From NCBI RefSeq assembly GCF_002896855.1, contig NZ_CP021850.1:831665-895664 (forward strand): a stretch of DNA of 64,000 nucleotides, read 5' to 3'. The translations under genes were made by a program, and so were the position numbers. Under the pieces are notes generated by a model, which did no database searches, had not been told where the DNA came from, and saw only the letters and a program-made list of their open reading frames with translations. This DNA is from Clostridium thermosuccinogenes. GTDB lineage: Bacteria; Bacillota; Clostridia; Acetivibrionales; DSM-5807. Positions 9,213 to 18,945 of the stretch are shown here, in pieces (within the stretch, counting starts at the first letter, position 1; every line of letters starts with the position of its first letter).

Positions 9213-11015
9213 GTTGATAAAGGCCAGCTAACTAAAGTCAAGAGTTTAATAAATATTTTAAAAATTGTTGAAAACTCCTGACAGAGAAAAAAGCATTGCA
9301 ACATGACACCCTGGTAAAGCAAACATAAAATAGATAGTCTAATAAAGAAATTTGATCTTTGAAAACTAAACATTAAGTATAGTATTTATTAAACGATTGT
9401 GTACTTCGCAACAAGCATTTGCGTATGTTCTTGTGGAGCACGTAGCTCATAGGGCTTTTTGTCCCTAAGTACAACAAAGATAATACAAACAAGCTTACAT
9501 ATAATAGCTCCCTAAGCTACTTTTTTATGCTTACTCTAGCATTTTTGCGATAGACTCCAGTAGCACAGGGTTTGAAAGCTGTATTATTCCGAATGGTTCG
9601 ATTATTAGCAGAGCTACTGTGAAAAGTACCTTGCGAAGAAGCCTTGAGACTATCCTGGACATTTTATTAGGTGTCCCTGTAAGCTCTCTGGACTGTATTA
9701 CATATGGATCAATACCGAAACAAGCAACCAGCTTACCTGGCTTTAAAAACGCAGAAAAGTGCCAACCTTAGCCAGAATGGTAGTAACAGAGAGAAGTCTA
9801 ATACTTGGAATGCTTTGTAAGAGTTCAAGCATCAATGCCATCATAGGTAAATCCTTTGCAATATTTTCATAAACTAATACACGAATGTCCTTTAGAACTC
9901 TCTCAAGGTTTTAAGCATAGAAGTATACACACCAAGTATGGTAATATTTGATTAATACTAAATGCTTAGAGAAGTGATCTCTTTAGCCTTGGTGATTGGA
10001 AGTTCATACTTACTAATTGCCTATTATGGGACTTTTCATGAATCAGTGTAATCAGCCTGTTCCTGTTAGCCTTAAGATATGAACAGGTGTAGGGCGTTCT
10101 TCAAAGATAGCTATAGCTACCTTTGAGAATATATTAGAGAATTTATCTTTCTTAAAGTTGAGAATGAATTGGTCAACTATGCCTGTAAATCTTTTTTGTA
10201 TGCAGTAAGCTCATCATTAAGCTTATAGTAGTGGAGGCATGGGCAAATATCCTAATCGAGGATTTTTGTAGATTTAAGCTCCTGAAATCTGTATAGCATG
10301 GCAATTCTCCGGGCATCAACTTTGTCAATTTTCACTTTCCTTATTCCAATATTTTTGATAAAATCAGCTTAGATGGGGTTTATGAAAGAGACCCCAAATC
10401 AAAACTTACAGAGTAAATGGAAAAGGATTTTGTGATAGTGCTCGGTGGATTCCATAACCATGAAATACTTTGAAGCAAAGTCTTTTTTCGTTTTTTTAGT
10501 AATTCAACGATACTTTCAACACCAGTATTGGATCATTATGGATCTTTATGCGGGCAATCACTTCATTGGATGGAGAAAGAATTACCATCTTCCTGGCGAT
10601 TTTACTTACATCGATTCCTGCAATAGGTCTGAAATTCATTAAGGGCCTCCTTTACAAGATTAATGGACTTAAAAGCCTTCATTCTCCCTATGTAAGCAAA
10701 CAGCCTTGCAAGTGACACGAAGAACCAGCAAATCATGTAGATTTACTGGAATGAATAAATATTCTTTCACATGGGGTAATTGGCCAGATAAAGTTCGTCC
10801 CAGGAGATGATACACACACCATTAAAGTACGGATGATATTATACATGATTGTCAAGGTTCAAGCTAACTGATGCTAGCATAATGGCTAAGGTGTAAAGCT
10901 GGATAATGTGCTTAATGTTTATATATGGTATTAAATATGAATTGTTATGTTAATTATAATTTTTATGGGTCGAACAGTGACTTAGGTTACTGATATAATA
11001 CAATATTAATTATAC
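9213..11015 (-). mobile_element. Degenerate IS110-family element (copy B)
   Basis: The whole stretch aligns by eye to the intact IS110 element at 50742-52616. Shared landmarks are CCAGCTAACTAAAGTCAAGAG near the left end, TTTGAAAACTAAACAT ahead of the transposase stop, and the long upstream end with CCCAGGAG, TTATACATGATTGTCAA, GCATAATGGCTAA and ACAATATTAATTATACAA. Copy B has lost parts of the transposase and part of a hairpin in the non-coding end. The exact ends are ambiguous because only two copies are visible; they are placed where similarity fades. Confidence 0.75.
9389..10639 (-). pseudogene. Degenerate IS110 transposase
   Basis: The region is collinear with the transposase at 50921-52210, from the ATG equivalent at 10639 (ATGAATTTCAGACC retained) to the TAA equivalent at 9389. 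It is broken by many stops and indels and is shorter by about 40 nt. The Shine-Dalgarno sequence in front is still present on the minus strand. Recognisable pieces are the counterparts of the N-terminal DEDD part and of the C-terminal Tnp20 part (SSRYCF-like region near 9690-9780). Confidence 0.75.
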
Positions 11016-11030
11016 AAGGAGGTGAATAAG

Positions 11031-11207
11031 TTGTATGAATTGGTTGGTTTAGCAGCGCCTTGGTGGGTAAGTGCTTGGCCTCTCTTAAACTTAATTCTAC
11101 TAATTATTTTTTTATTAATAATAACAGGTTGTTCAATTGTATTTATAAAATTTGCACGACTAGGAATAAGAGTATTTAATGATTATTTGGAAAAAAATAA
11201 AAGGTGA
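11031..11207 (+). CDS. Small single-span membrane protein
   Basis: AAGGAGG at 11016-11022 stands 8 nt before a TTG at 11031, which I take as the start; GTG at 11022 overlaps the ribosome site itself. The 58-aa product has a short Trp-rich head (LVGLAAPWWVSAWPLL), one strong membrane segment (NLILLIIFLLIITGCSIVFI) and a basic, amphipathic tail (KFARLGIRVFNDYLEKNKR). It sits exactly at the outer end of IS110 copy B and ends about 180 nt before the IS3 remnant. It may be a survivor of the pre-insertion genome or a passenger. The intact frame and perfect ribosome site argue that it is real. Function is unknown; small holin-like or leader-type membrane proteins look similar. Confidence 0.5.
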   Translation: MYELVGLAAPWWVSAWPLLNLILLIIFLLIITGCSIVFIKFARLGIRVFNDYLEKNKR

Positions 11208-11399
11208 ATATTTTTCAACAACAAAGATTATTGGGGCTGCTTCAAAATAAGGTAATTTTTTTGGGCGGCTCTCTTTTTTACTTAAGATTGAAATATTTCA
11301 TCCGAATTATACTTTTAAATAAAAACTATAAGACTAAAAGCTGTCTTGATAAATTTGAGTATGACAATAGACCGATTGAGGCGGGGGTGTGAACGATAT

Positions 11400-11526
11400 T
11401 TTAGACAGCTCAAACTGCTAATCCAAGACTTCGTCGGTACTCCAATGGACTCATATTTCCAAGTGATATTTTAATTCTAGTTTCATTATACCATACAAGA
11501 TACTCATTAAGGATTCCTATAAATTG
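11400..11526 (-). pseudogene. IS3 OrfB transposase, C-terminal piece
   Basis: The minus strand reads QFIGILNEYLVWYNETRIKI, then SLGNMSPLEYRRSLGLAV and a stop. This is the standard C-terminus of IS150-group OrfB integrases. It is cut off from the rest of the gene by the IS21-type insertion at 11527. Confidence 0.8.
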
Positions 11527-11636
11527 TGTTAATGCTACTCTAAAATTGTACCACATGCCGGCAAAAAATAGGCCACCTTAATCAAATTTCCTGTATGATT
11601 TTGTTGAGCAGGCACTATCGTATAGGAGGAAAGGAT

Positions 11637-12358
11637 ATGATTAAGATGACACAATTAGAGGATATCAGAAAAATGTACTTTATGGAAGACCTAAGTATCA
11701 GGGAAATAAGCCGAAGGACAGGAATACACAGGGACACAATATCAAAATATATTTCGCTGGAAGAATCAAAACCGCCTAATACAGGTTGACAAAGGAGAGA
11801 AATCATCCGGTATTGGAGCCATATATACCACTGATTAAGCATATAATAGAAGACAATAAAACCAGGCACCGTAAGCAAACGCCATACAGGAACCAAAATA
11901 TTTGAAATACTCAAAAAAGAGGGTTTCACAGGCGGATACAATACTGTAATGGACTACCTGAGAAAGGAATACAAAAAACCAAGAGAGGCTTTTCTACCGC
12001 TGGAATTTGAATTGGGAGCCTATGCAGAAGTAGACTGGACAGAAGCATATTTCTATCTTAAGGGCAAGGAGACCAAAGCACATGCATTCGTAATGAAGTT
12101 AAGAGGCTCAGGTGTTTTCTATGTAAGAGCATATCCTTTTGGGAAACAGGAGGCTTTCTTTGATGGGCATATCAAATGCTTTGAGTTTATGAACAGAGTA
12201 CCGTACAAGATAGCATACGATAATCTGAAGACAGCAGTAAAGAAAATACTCGTAGGAAGCAACAGAGAAGAACAAGAGCAATTCATCGCCTTACGTACGC
12301 ATTACCTTTTTGAACCACTTTTTGTCGTCCGGCAAAAGGGAATAATAAAGGTGGTGTA
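11637..12358 (+). pseudogene. IstA transposase remnant
   Basis: The reading starts MIKMTQLEDIRKMYFMEDLS and continues with an HTH (IREISRRTGIHRDTISKYIS). It breaks near 11790 by stop and frameshift and resumes at about 11949 with MDYLRKEYKKPREAF, LGAYAEVDWTEAYF (a catalytic Asp of the DDE core) and IAYDNLKTAVKKIL (second Asp). It ends near 12358 inside the catalytic core. The third catalytic residue is missing. IstA normally cuts and joins the IS21 ends; this copy cannot. Confidence 0.75.
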
Positions 12359-12359
12359 G

Positions 12360-12781
12360 AGAATGCAGGTAAAGAGGCTGTCCGAAAATTTTTTGTTCCC
12401 TACCCTGATGTTGATTCTTTTGAAGAACTGAATGTATATCTGCATAACGAATGTGTAAAGCTTCTTGAAGCAATCCGAAATGGGAAGCAGAAAAGGCTGT
12501 ATTGAGGCCATTACCGGCAGTAAAGTTTGATGGCTGGCACCCCAATTAGTAATTCTTGATGAATTAAGCTATGTACCTTTTAGCAAAATAGGAGCTGAAC
12601 TGCTCTTCCAGTTTGTTCCTCCCGATATGGGAGAGGCAGCCTGATCATATCAACAAATCTGGAATTTCCAAAATGGACGGAGGTGTTAGGAGATGAACAA
12701 ATGACAGCCGTTTTGCTTGACCGATTAACCCATAATGCACACATACTGAACATAAACGGGGAAAGTTACAGGTTTAAGTAA
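12360..12781 (+). pseudogene. Remnant of IstA tail and IstB ATPase
   Basis: In shifting frames one can read pieces of an IstA C-terminus (ELNVYLHNECVKLLEA). Then come IstB pieces: ELSYVPFSKIGAELLFQF, the strand LIISTNLEFPKWTEVLGDEQ and the tail MTAVLLDRLTHNAHILNING followed by ESYRFK and a stop. The Walker A part of IstB is absent, so most of istB has been deleted. Confidence 0.7.
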
Positions 12782-12883
12782 GTTTTTTCTAGACAGGCAT
12801 AGGTAGATTAATTTTTCTAATGTCTTCGTGGCCTAATTTTGAACAGTAACTGGCCCAAATTTTGATTGACATTAACAAAATTG

Positions 12884-13600
12884 TTCTATAATTACACCTG
12901 ACCTGCCCAATTACGATTGTAAAACATTTCATTTTTCAATCTTCCAAAAAATCTTTCACAAGCTGAATTATCTGGTGAACATCCTTTCTTTGACATGGAT
13001 CTGCGTAGGCCTGCATTTTCCATTCTAGATATCCAGCCCGGCCATCGATAATGGCAATCTTGATCTGTATGGATGATTGGATGTTCATTATTATTAAGGG
13101 TACTTATTGCATCATCCAACATACTGTTGACTAGTAGAGCATCCGGTGTTGTGCTTATTCTCCATGCAGGAAGCATTCCGTTAAAACAATCTACTATAGG
13201 TGACAGATATACCTTTCCGGCTGGAATCTGGTATTCATAAGTCCAGCAGCTCCTTTCAGGATATACTTTTTCCGCCACGTATAGATACTGGCTCTGCTAT
13301 ATCCAATTTCTTCTGATACTAATTGTACATTCACGCCCATTTCAAAGCAACGCTTAATTGCTTCAAGCTTAAGTTCAAGAGGTGGATGTCTAGGATGTTC
13401 AGAGTATTGTTATATTTTTTTCTGGGAGCTTTTCTGCTTGGAAGGGAATTACGCTCGGCAATCCAATCTTACAGTCTTTTTCGAGTTGGATATCCCAATT
13501 TCTGAATAACCTTACTTACAGATTTACATTGGTCATAAAGTTGCAAAGCCTTTTTTCGCTGATTTTTGAATATACGTATTGTTACTCCTTCCCGAATCTC
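12884..13600 (-). pseudogene. IS3 OrfA and OrfB, N-terminal and central parts
   Basis: The minus strand encodes, from about 13600 downward, an OrfA-like HTH protein (KKALQLYDQCKSVSKVIQKL, then GYPTRKRL, a stop, DWIAERNSLP). With further frameshifts it runs into OrfB: CWTYEYQIPAGKVYLSPIVD containing a catalytic Asp, HTDQDCHYRW with the second Asp, and SACERFFGRLKNEMFYNRNW with the catalytic Glu. The gene is then cut by the IS21 insertion. Several stops show that it is dead. Confidence 0.8.
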
Positions 13601-13640
13601 AATAGTGTCCAACTTTATGTCTGCATCCCCTAAAGTATAA

Positions 13641-14980
13641 TATTTTTCGCAAACTCATAAAAGTCCAATAAAAAAAGACATGGACGTAACCGTTTGGTAG
13701 AATTAAGTTGCTACACAAAAAACCAACCAAAGGAGGTTACGAACCATGTCAGATAAAATTATACAACTAAATGAAGGTGTAATAAAGCAGGAATTAAAAG
13801 ATTTAGTTCGCAGTAGTGTTGAGGAAACTCTTAATCAGTTATTGGAGCAAGAGGCGGCAGAACTAACTAAAGCAGAACGCTATGAGCGCACTTCGGAAAG
13901 GCAGGGCTATAGATCCGGTCACTATGAAAGAAATCTGACCACAACCTCGGGAAATGCAAGGCTAAAGATGCCTAAATTAAAAGGGATAGCCTTTGAAACA
14001 GCAATAATTGAACGATACCGTCGGAGTGAAAGTTCAGTGGAAGAAGCTCTAATAGAAATGTACTTGGCGGGTGTATCGGTACGGCGAGTCGAGGATATTA
14101 CCGAAGCCCTTTGGGGGACAAGAGTCTCTCCTGGCACTATCAGTGAACTAAACAAGAAAGTATATGTACATATTGATGCATGGCGTAATAGACCACTGAA
14201 AAATAGATATCCGTATGTCTACCTGGATGGAATCTATTTAAAACGCAACTGGGGTGGCGAATATGAGAATGTATCCATTCTCATAGCAATGGCGGTAAAC
14301 GAAGAAGGCTACAGAGAAGTCATTGGTGCCGCTGAAGGAATGAAAGAAGATAAAGCAAGCTGGCTAGCCTTTTTGCAGAGTTTAAAGGAGCGAGGACTAA
14401 CTGGAGTCCAGCTATTCATAGGAGATAAGTGTATAGGACTTCCAGAGGCAATTAATGAGGTTTATCCCGATGCAAAGTATCAGCGCTGCACAGTACACTT
14501 CTATCGAAATGTTTTTACAGTTACACCGCGGTCCAAAGTGAAAGACGTAGCAGCAATGCTGAAGGCAATACATGCTCAAGAGAATAAAGAAGCAGCAAGG
14601 CAAAAAGCCCAGATGGTAGTTTCAGAAGCTAAGGGAAATGAAACTAAAAAAAGCAGCAGACAAAATAGAAAAAGTCATTGAGGAAACGCTGACCTACATG
14701 GAATTCCTCTATGCCCATTGGCCTAAAATAAGAAGTAATAATGTAATCGAACGGCTTAACCGTGAGATCAAGCGCAAGACAAAGGTAGTTGGTACTTTTC
14801 CTGATGGGAATTCAGCCTTAATGTTGGTCTGTGCACGGTTACGACATGTTGCAAGTAAGGATTGGAGAACCAAGCGTTACATGAGCATGAAACTCCTTGA
14901 GGAAATAGATCCTGAGAATTCTCAATTAACTGTCGGCTAACAAATATCTACCAAGAGGAAAATGATTTTGCGAAAAAATC
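13641..14980 (+). mobile_element. IS256-family element
   Basis: Terminal inverted repeats of the form ATTTTT(T)CGCAAA are found at 13641-13658 and, inverted, at about 14964-14980. They enclose one transposase gene. The size (about 1.34 kb) fits the family. I could not identify a clear 8-9 bp target duplication. Confidence 0.75.
13746..14940 (+). pseudogene. IS256-family (Mutator-type) transposase, frameshifted
   Basis: The first frame (13746-14681) has the N-terminal part ERQGYRSGHYERNL, then YPYVYLDGIYLKRNWGG (first Asp), LFIGDKCIGLPEAI (second Asp) and YQRCTVHFYRNVF, all standard for this family. An extra G at about 14628 throws the frame after VVSE. The correct continuation KLREMKLKKAADKIE is in another frame, running to 14940 with RSNNVIERLNREIKRKTKVV (catalytic Glu) and GTFPDGNSALMLVCARLRHV. 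GGAGG precedes the start. With the single extra base the protein would be truncated before its catalytic Glu, so it is probably inactive unless the base is a sequencing error. Confidence 0.85.
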
Positions 14981-15080
14981 TAGATGGTACCAATTTTTGG
15001 TATGTCTCATTGTAGCAGTACTGATTTTACAAACGTATTCTACCTTACTTGGAGGGTACTTTATGTTTTTACATAAAAAA

Positions 15081-15127
15081 GGAGCTATCTAAAAGTATAT
15101 TTTGAAATAGCTCCGATTAACTTTTTT
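15081..15127 (+). terminator. Hairpin with T tract in spacer
   Basis: The stem GGAGCTAT (15081-15088) pairs with 15107-15114 and is followed by a T-rich run after 8 nt. It lies between the IS256 and IS21 elements in about 250 nt of otherwise featureless AT-rich DNA. Confidence 0.4.
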
Positions 15128-15282
15128 ATTTACAAATTGCCTCTAGAGAGAAAATAGGTTCAAAATATAGCATTATTAATTCATGGCACTGGTGTGTGTT
15201 TTGTCAACTAGAAATGCATCAAAATGACAAGAAAAATGCAGCACCCAAGCAATCCAATTTTGTTAATATAAGGTATGAATTT

Positions 15283-16008
15283 TTATCGTACTTTCATCAA
15301 GGAGTTCTCTAAACGATTACTTGAACCTTCAAATACAATTAAGTGGCTGTGATGAATAATTCTATCAATGATTGCGCTTGTTAGCTTTTCATCGTAGAAA
15401 ATACTGTTCCATTTACTGAATTCTAAATTAGTAGTAATAATTAGACTTTTGCGTTCGTAACAGTCTGATATAACCTGAAATAAAAGTTGCGCTCCCTCTT
15501 TTTCAAATGGAATGAAACCCCATTCATCGCAAATAATCAAATCTGCCTTATTCAATTGCTTCATAAAACGTTTAAGGCTTCCTTCAGCTTTGGCATCCAA
15601 TAGTTGATTAACAAGTGAAGATGTGCGGAAAAACCTTACCCTTTTCCCACGGTTACAGGCTTCCACACCCATTGCCGTAGCCAGGTGAGTTTTCCCAAGC
15701 CCAACAGATCCATAGAGAATCAGGTTTTCCTTTTTGTCAACGAAAGAAGCTGTTTTAATAGCTTCTACATCGATAGTATTGGGTATACTCATCTTTTCAA
15801 ACCGAAAGTCTCCAAAGGTTTTCAAGACATCAAATTGCGCTTGCTTCAGCAGGGCATTTTTACGATTGAGTTCTCTGGCCTCTATTTCCATAGCCAAAAG
15901 CTTAGCAAGAAATTCCTCATGGGTCTCGGCCTCAATCTGCGAATAATTCTTGGCAATTCTTGAGCCAAGTTTTAGAGTGTTACAGTAGGCAGCAATTAGT
16001 TCATGCAT
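15283..16008 (-). CDS. istB: IS21 helper ATPase IstB
   Basis: The 241-aa product contains Walker A in LILYGSVGLGKTHLATAMG and Walker B in ADLIICDEWGFIPFE. It also has the IstB sensor region IITTNLEFSKWNSIFYDEKL and the tail LTSAIIDRIIHHSHLIVFEG. IstB is a DnaA/DnaC-like AAA+ ATPase that helps the IstA transposase capture and bend the target. The start is ATG at 16008, with GAGAGGGGG upstream; it overlaps the end of istA by 8 nt, the usual translational coupling in IS21. The gene looks intact. Confidence 0.9.
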   Translation of the reverse strand: MHELIAAYCNTLKLGSRIAKNYSQIEAETHEEFLAKLLAMEIEARELNRKNALLKQAQFDVLKTFGDFRFEKMSIPNTIDVEAIKTASFVDKKENLILYGSVGLGKTHLATAMGVEACNRGKRVRFFRTSSLVNQLLDAKAEGSLKRFMKQLNKADLIICDEWGFIPFEKEGAQLLFQVISDCYERKSLIITTNLEFSKWNSIFYDEKLTSAIIDRIIHHSHLIVFEGSSNRLENSLMKVR

Positions 16009-17497
16009 GAGGAAGCCCCCTCTCAAGCAGGTCGTCGTAGATTGAGTTATTCACCTCATATGACAGACAAGGGATTTCATCTTTCACAACAATATCAGGT
16101 ATGGGAGCATTTGCGAAGACCATACTGTAATAACGGGCCCATATACTATCCAAGTCTTGTATACCTTTTTGAACACAGTAGTTAAAAGCATCCACTGCTG
16201 TTTCAAGCTCACTGTTAGCAACCATCTTCTTCAGCATTCTTAGGGTAGCTTTCTTTTGCTCGTAATCACAGCCAGAAAGGTACTCCTGCAATGTTTGGGG
16301 CAACTGCTGAAAAAAGCCGGTATATTTTATGGCATTTGGTCTGTTACTCATCAGTACCAGATAGGGTTCCCATTTCATAGATTCTTTTTGTTTTCCATAT
16401 AATCGGTTATGCCATTGAACAACCTGATACTGATCATCAAGAATCCAGACATTGAAAGCATTGGCTTTCACAAAAAGCTCCCTTTGAGCATGCTCAGGAC
16501 TGGCAGAGTATTTTCTGTTTTCAAAGTTCACTTTCCCGTATTTATCGGACTTCACTTTCTCAAGACGGTAGATCTCATACTCAGCTTTTGGCAAAGGTTT
16601 CATTGCTTTCTTATCCTGTTCAAACAGAGTTTTAATGAGGATATCTTTTAAGTAGTGCTTACGATGCATATCTTCATCACATTCGATCAGCAGGTTCTTA
16701 TTAAATTCTTGAAGGTCTTTGAATTCCGGCACCGGAACCAGCATATTTCTTCTTGAATAGCCTACCTTGTTTTCCACATGCCCTTTTTCATGCCCACTGT
16801 CGGGATTGCAGAAATTACTCTCAAAACCATAATGCAGTCGAAATCTGTTGAATGCGTCTGTAACTTCCCTCTCACCGTTAGTCAATATCTTCTTTACAAC
16901 AGCCTTATCGTTATCAAACCATATACAGGTGGGAACTCGTCCCATGTGATTGAATATATTTTGCATACCCTGGAGCAGGCATTCAATGTTGGTTCCCTTA
17001 TAGGCCTGTATGTAACCGCCATTGCTGTATGGGAAAGACATGGCCACATAGCAGCCTTCATATCGAATCCCGTTTTCCACAAATTCTGCCATTCCAAAGT
17101 CTAACTGCGCCTCCCCGGCAGGATGATAAAGCGGGATATAGCTTTCATTGCTTCCATATAGTTTTCGTTTCTTTTCTGCTACATATCTGGCAACAGTTCG
17201 ATATGATACAGTAAATTCATCTTTGTATAACTTACTAAGCCGATTATATATTCTTTTGGCTGTATGTCTCTGTTTCCTTGGTGCCTTTAAATCGGCTTCC
17301 AGCCATTCATCAATAGTTTTTGCAAATGAGTCAAGTACACTTTTGCTGTTCTTTTTTCTGGTTAATGGTTTTGACCAATCATCCTTATCCACATATTTCT
17401 GGACAGTTCTGAAGTTAAAACCGGTTATTCTTGAAATTTCTCGTAAGGATAAGCCTTTCTTATCCGATAAATCTTTGATATACTTAATATCAGCCAT
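16001..17497 (-). CDS. istA: IS21 transposase IstA
   Basis: The 498-aa protein opens with MADIKYIKDLSDKKGLSLRE and an HTH (ISRITGFNFRTVQKYV). It has the DDE core with AQLDFGMAEFVENG (first Asp), CIWFDNDKAVVKKIL (second Asp) and GHEKGHVENKVGYSRRNML (Glu), then a beta-barrel-like C-terminal part. The start is ATG at 17497 with GGAAAGG 9 nt upstream; an in-frame ATG at 17506 directly abuts that ribosome site. All catalytic residues are present, so this is the best candidate for an active transposase within the island. Confidence 0.9.
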   Translation of the reverse strand: MADIKYIKDLSDKKGLSLREISRITGFNFRTVQKYVDKDDWSKPLTRKKNSKSVLDSFAKTIDEWLEADLKAPRKQRHTAKRIYNRLSKLYKDEFTVSYRTVARYVAEKKRKLYGSNESYIPLYHPAGEAQLDFGMAEFVENGIRYEGCYVAMSFPYSNGGYIQAYKGTNIECLLQGMQNIFNHMGRVPTCIWFDNDKAVVKKILTNGEREVTDAFNRFRLHYGFESNFCNPDSGHEKGHVENKVGYSRRNMLVPVPEFKDLQEFNKNLLIECDEDMHRKHYLKDILIKTLFEQDKKAMKPLPKAEYEIYRLEKVKSDKYGKVNFENRKYSASPEHAQRELFVKANAFNVWILDDQYQVVQWHNRLYGKQKESMKWEPYLVLMSNRPNAIKYTGFFQQLPQTLQEYLSGCDYEQKKATLRMLKKMVANSELETAVDAFNYCVQKGIQDLDSIWARYYSMVFANAPIPDIVVKDEIPCLSYEVNNSIYDDLLERGLPHA

Positions 17498-17729
17498 TGT
17501 TAGCATCCTTTCCGTACCCCCTTAGCATTGACAACTAAAGGGTACTATTTTTAATTGGGTGCTGGCAATGTTTTTTTCTTCTATCAAAATCATGAATAGC
17601 TAAATATGCCTGCCGTTGACGATAGAAATCAACCGCAGTGAAAGTTGTATTAATATTTACTGTAAAATATTCTCAAATTTGTTTGGCAAGCTGCTGCACT
17701 TTTACGTGGCAACTTGCTGTACTTTTATT

Positions 17730-18488
17730 TTACAATACACACACTGGTGTGAAATATGCATCCCAATACCAAGAGTCTGGAGTTGAACTTATTAAGACTA
17801 CACCTATACCAGGAACTACTATATAAGTATCCCAAGTTCCTGTACATTCAGCATGTATGCCTTTACCACCGCCTAAAACATATCCCGATGCCGAAGTTTG
17901 AGTCCAGCCAACAAGTGGGTGTATACCAGATAAGTAAGAAGATGCACCAGTAACGCTTAAGAAGTAGTTATTTTGCGGATAATCAGGATAATGTTTGAAA
18001 GTATAATATGCAGTTAAGTTTAGATAATAATCAAATCCAATATATGCACTATTAGTATATGATCCATTCACAGTAACTGGATTGGCAGCTAATGGAGTTA
18101 TGATGTCACTTTCATTAGAAATAATTGAAGATTCTGAAGTAATTTCATTTAATGAAAAATTATTTTTAATAGCAGTACTAATCGAAGTAGCTATTTGCTT
18201 TCCTTCTAAAATCAGTTTTTCTATATCTGCAGTTGTATTAGCTGTTACTGTTTCGACATTATCAGGTAAGTCACTTATATCGATCATTTTCAAATCATAT
18301 TTTTGAATTAAAGCTCTTATCTGATCTTTTTCATTTTGATCTAAATCACTATTATCAATAACTTGATTCAATCCATCTAGAGAATAGTAATTTTTTTCTA
18401 TGATTTCTGATGCGAAACTAGTAATGTTGATTGAAAAAATGAATATGCAAGACAGTATAACTGAAACTATCTTCTTAGATTTAGACAT
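17730..18488 (-). CDS. Secreted protein of unknown function
   Basis: A 252-aa protein with a clear signal peptide: basic head MSKSKKIVSV, hydrophobic core ILSCIFIFSINIT and a probable cleavage after SFAS. Next comes an acidic, Asn/Asp-rich propeptide-like region (residues about 30-130). The C-terminal half (about 130-252) is rich in Tyr, Trp, Gly and Ser (VNGSYTNSAYIGFDYYLNL, ASGYVLGGGKGIHAECTGTW, DSWYWDAYFTPVCVL), suggesting a small beta-sandwich domain. Two Cys are present in the last 40 residues. It is AT-rich compared with the core genome, lies between IS21 and ISL3 elements, and is probably cargo brought by transfer. It could be an extracellular binding protein or toxin-like factor, but I recognise no family. 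Confidence 0.75.
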   Translation of the reverse strand: MSKSKKIVSVILSCIFIFSINITSFASEIIEKNYYSLDGLNQVIDNSDLDQNEKDQIRALIQKYDLKMIDISDLPDNVETVTANTTADIEKLILEGKQIATSISTAIKNNFSLNEITSESSIISNESDIITPLAANPVTVNGSYTNSAYIGFDYYLNLTAYYTFKHYPDYPQNNYFLSVTGASSYLSGIHPLVGWTQTSASGYVLGGGKGIHAECTGTWDTYIVVPGIGVVLISSTPDSWYWDAYFTPVCVL

Positions 18489-18629
18489 ATAACATTCATT
18501 CCTTTCATCTTTTTTATTTTTATAATGATATTTTACTGATACTTATATTTTACACATTCCAGTATTGCCTTTGAGTAGTGTTTGATGTATGATAATTACA
18601 TAGGGTTCTTGATATCCTTTTATATATTT

Positions 18630-18695
18630 CTAACGGACCAAGATATTAGGATATTGAGAGCCTTTTCTTTTAACAGGTGCTCTTATATATTGCAT
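18630..18695 (-). CDS. Possible 21-aa basic peptide
   Basis: On the minus strand GAAAGGAGTGG stands 5-6 nt before an ATG that opens a 21-codon frame, MQYIRAPVKRKGSQYPNILVR, ending in TAG. The ribosome site is the best in this neighbourhood. The peptide is strongly basic with no hydrophobic stretch. It lies about 140 nt upstream of, and on the same strand as, the secreted protein, so it could be a leader, a signalling peptide or a decayed gene start. A 15-nt palindrome (CAACATT-A-AATGTTG type, 18739-18753) lies just upstream and could be an operator. Confidence 0.35.
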   Translation of the reverse strand: MQYIRAPVKRKGSQYPNILVR

Positions 18696-18945
18696 GCTTG
18701 TCCACTCCTTTCATTATTTTTTATTATAAATAAAGATTCAACATTAAATGTTGTGGATGATGGTAGCATCACCCAGTCAACATAATGCATGTTTGTAATA
18801 AATTGATATATTTACCACGGAGTTGGAAACACAAGTTTTCCTGTGATTCCGAAGAACTCCTATGTAACACAGGTTATCAAATTAGGGATAAATCAGGTAA
18901 TCCAACAGATTACACTATCCCCACTGCACCTTGACATCTAAATAT

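Larger units (their letters stand above)
11527..12877 (+). mobile_element. Deleted IS21-family element with 6-bp target duplication
   Basis: The element begins TGTTAATG and ends CATTAACA. It carries further internal repeats (AATAGGCCAC near the left end and its complement near 12825 on the right). It is flanked on both sides by AAATTG (11521-11526 and 12878-12883). At 1351 bp it is far shorter than a full IS21 (about 2-2.5 kb), because the end of istA and most of istB have been lost. Confidence 0.8.
11390..13624 (-). mobile_element. IS3-family element interrupted by an IS21 derivative
   Basis: Left part 11390-11526 holds the C-terminus of OrfB on the minus strand; right part 12878-13624 holds the rest of OrfB and OrfA. 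Removing 11527-12877 and one copy of the 6-bp duplication AAATTG restores a continuous OrfB reading GVIIEQFIGILNEYLVWYNE. Approximate end repeats of the form GACANNAAGTTNGACA are seen at both outer ends but are not exact. Confidence 0.75.
15237..17567 (-). mobile_element. Complete-looking IS21-family element
   Basis: An istA-istB pair is flanked by inverted TGC(C)AGCACCCAA repeats (left at 15237, right ending at 17567), giving about 2.33 kb. No certain target duplication was seen, so the outer limits may be a few bases off. It differs from the deleted IS21 element at 11.5-12.9 kb in sequence and end repeats, so two IS21 subtypes are present. Confidence 0.7.

Noticed and set aside
11204-11392. 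62-codon frame following the small membrane protein
   Set aside because: Weak start, no similarity and an amino-acid composition like AT-rich non-coding DNA; it runs into the IS3 end.
14638-14940. Separate 100-aa gene inside the IS256 element
   Set aside because: It is the C-terminal part of the IS256 transposase, displaced by one extra base near 14628.
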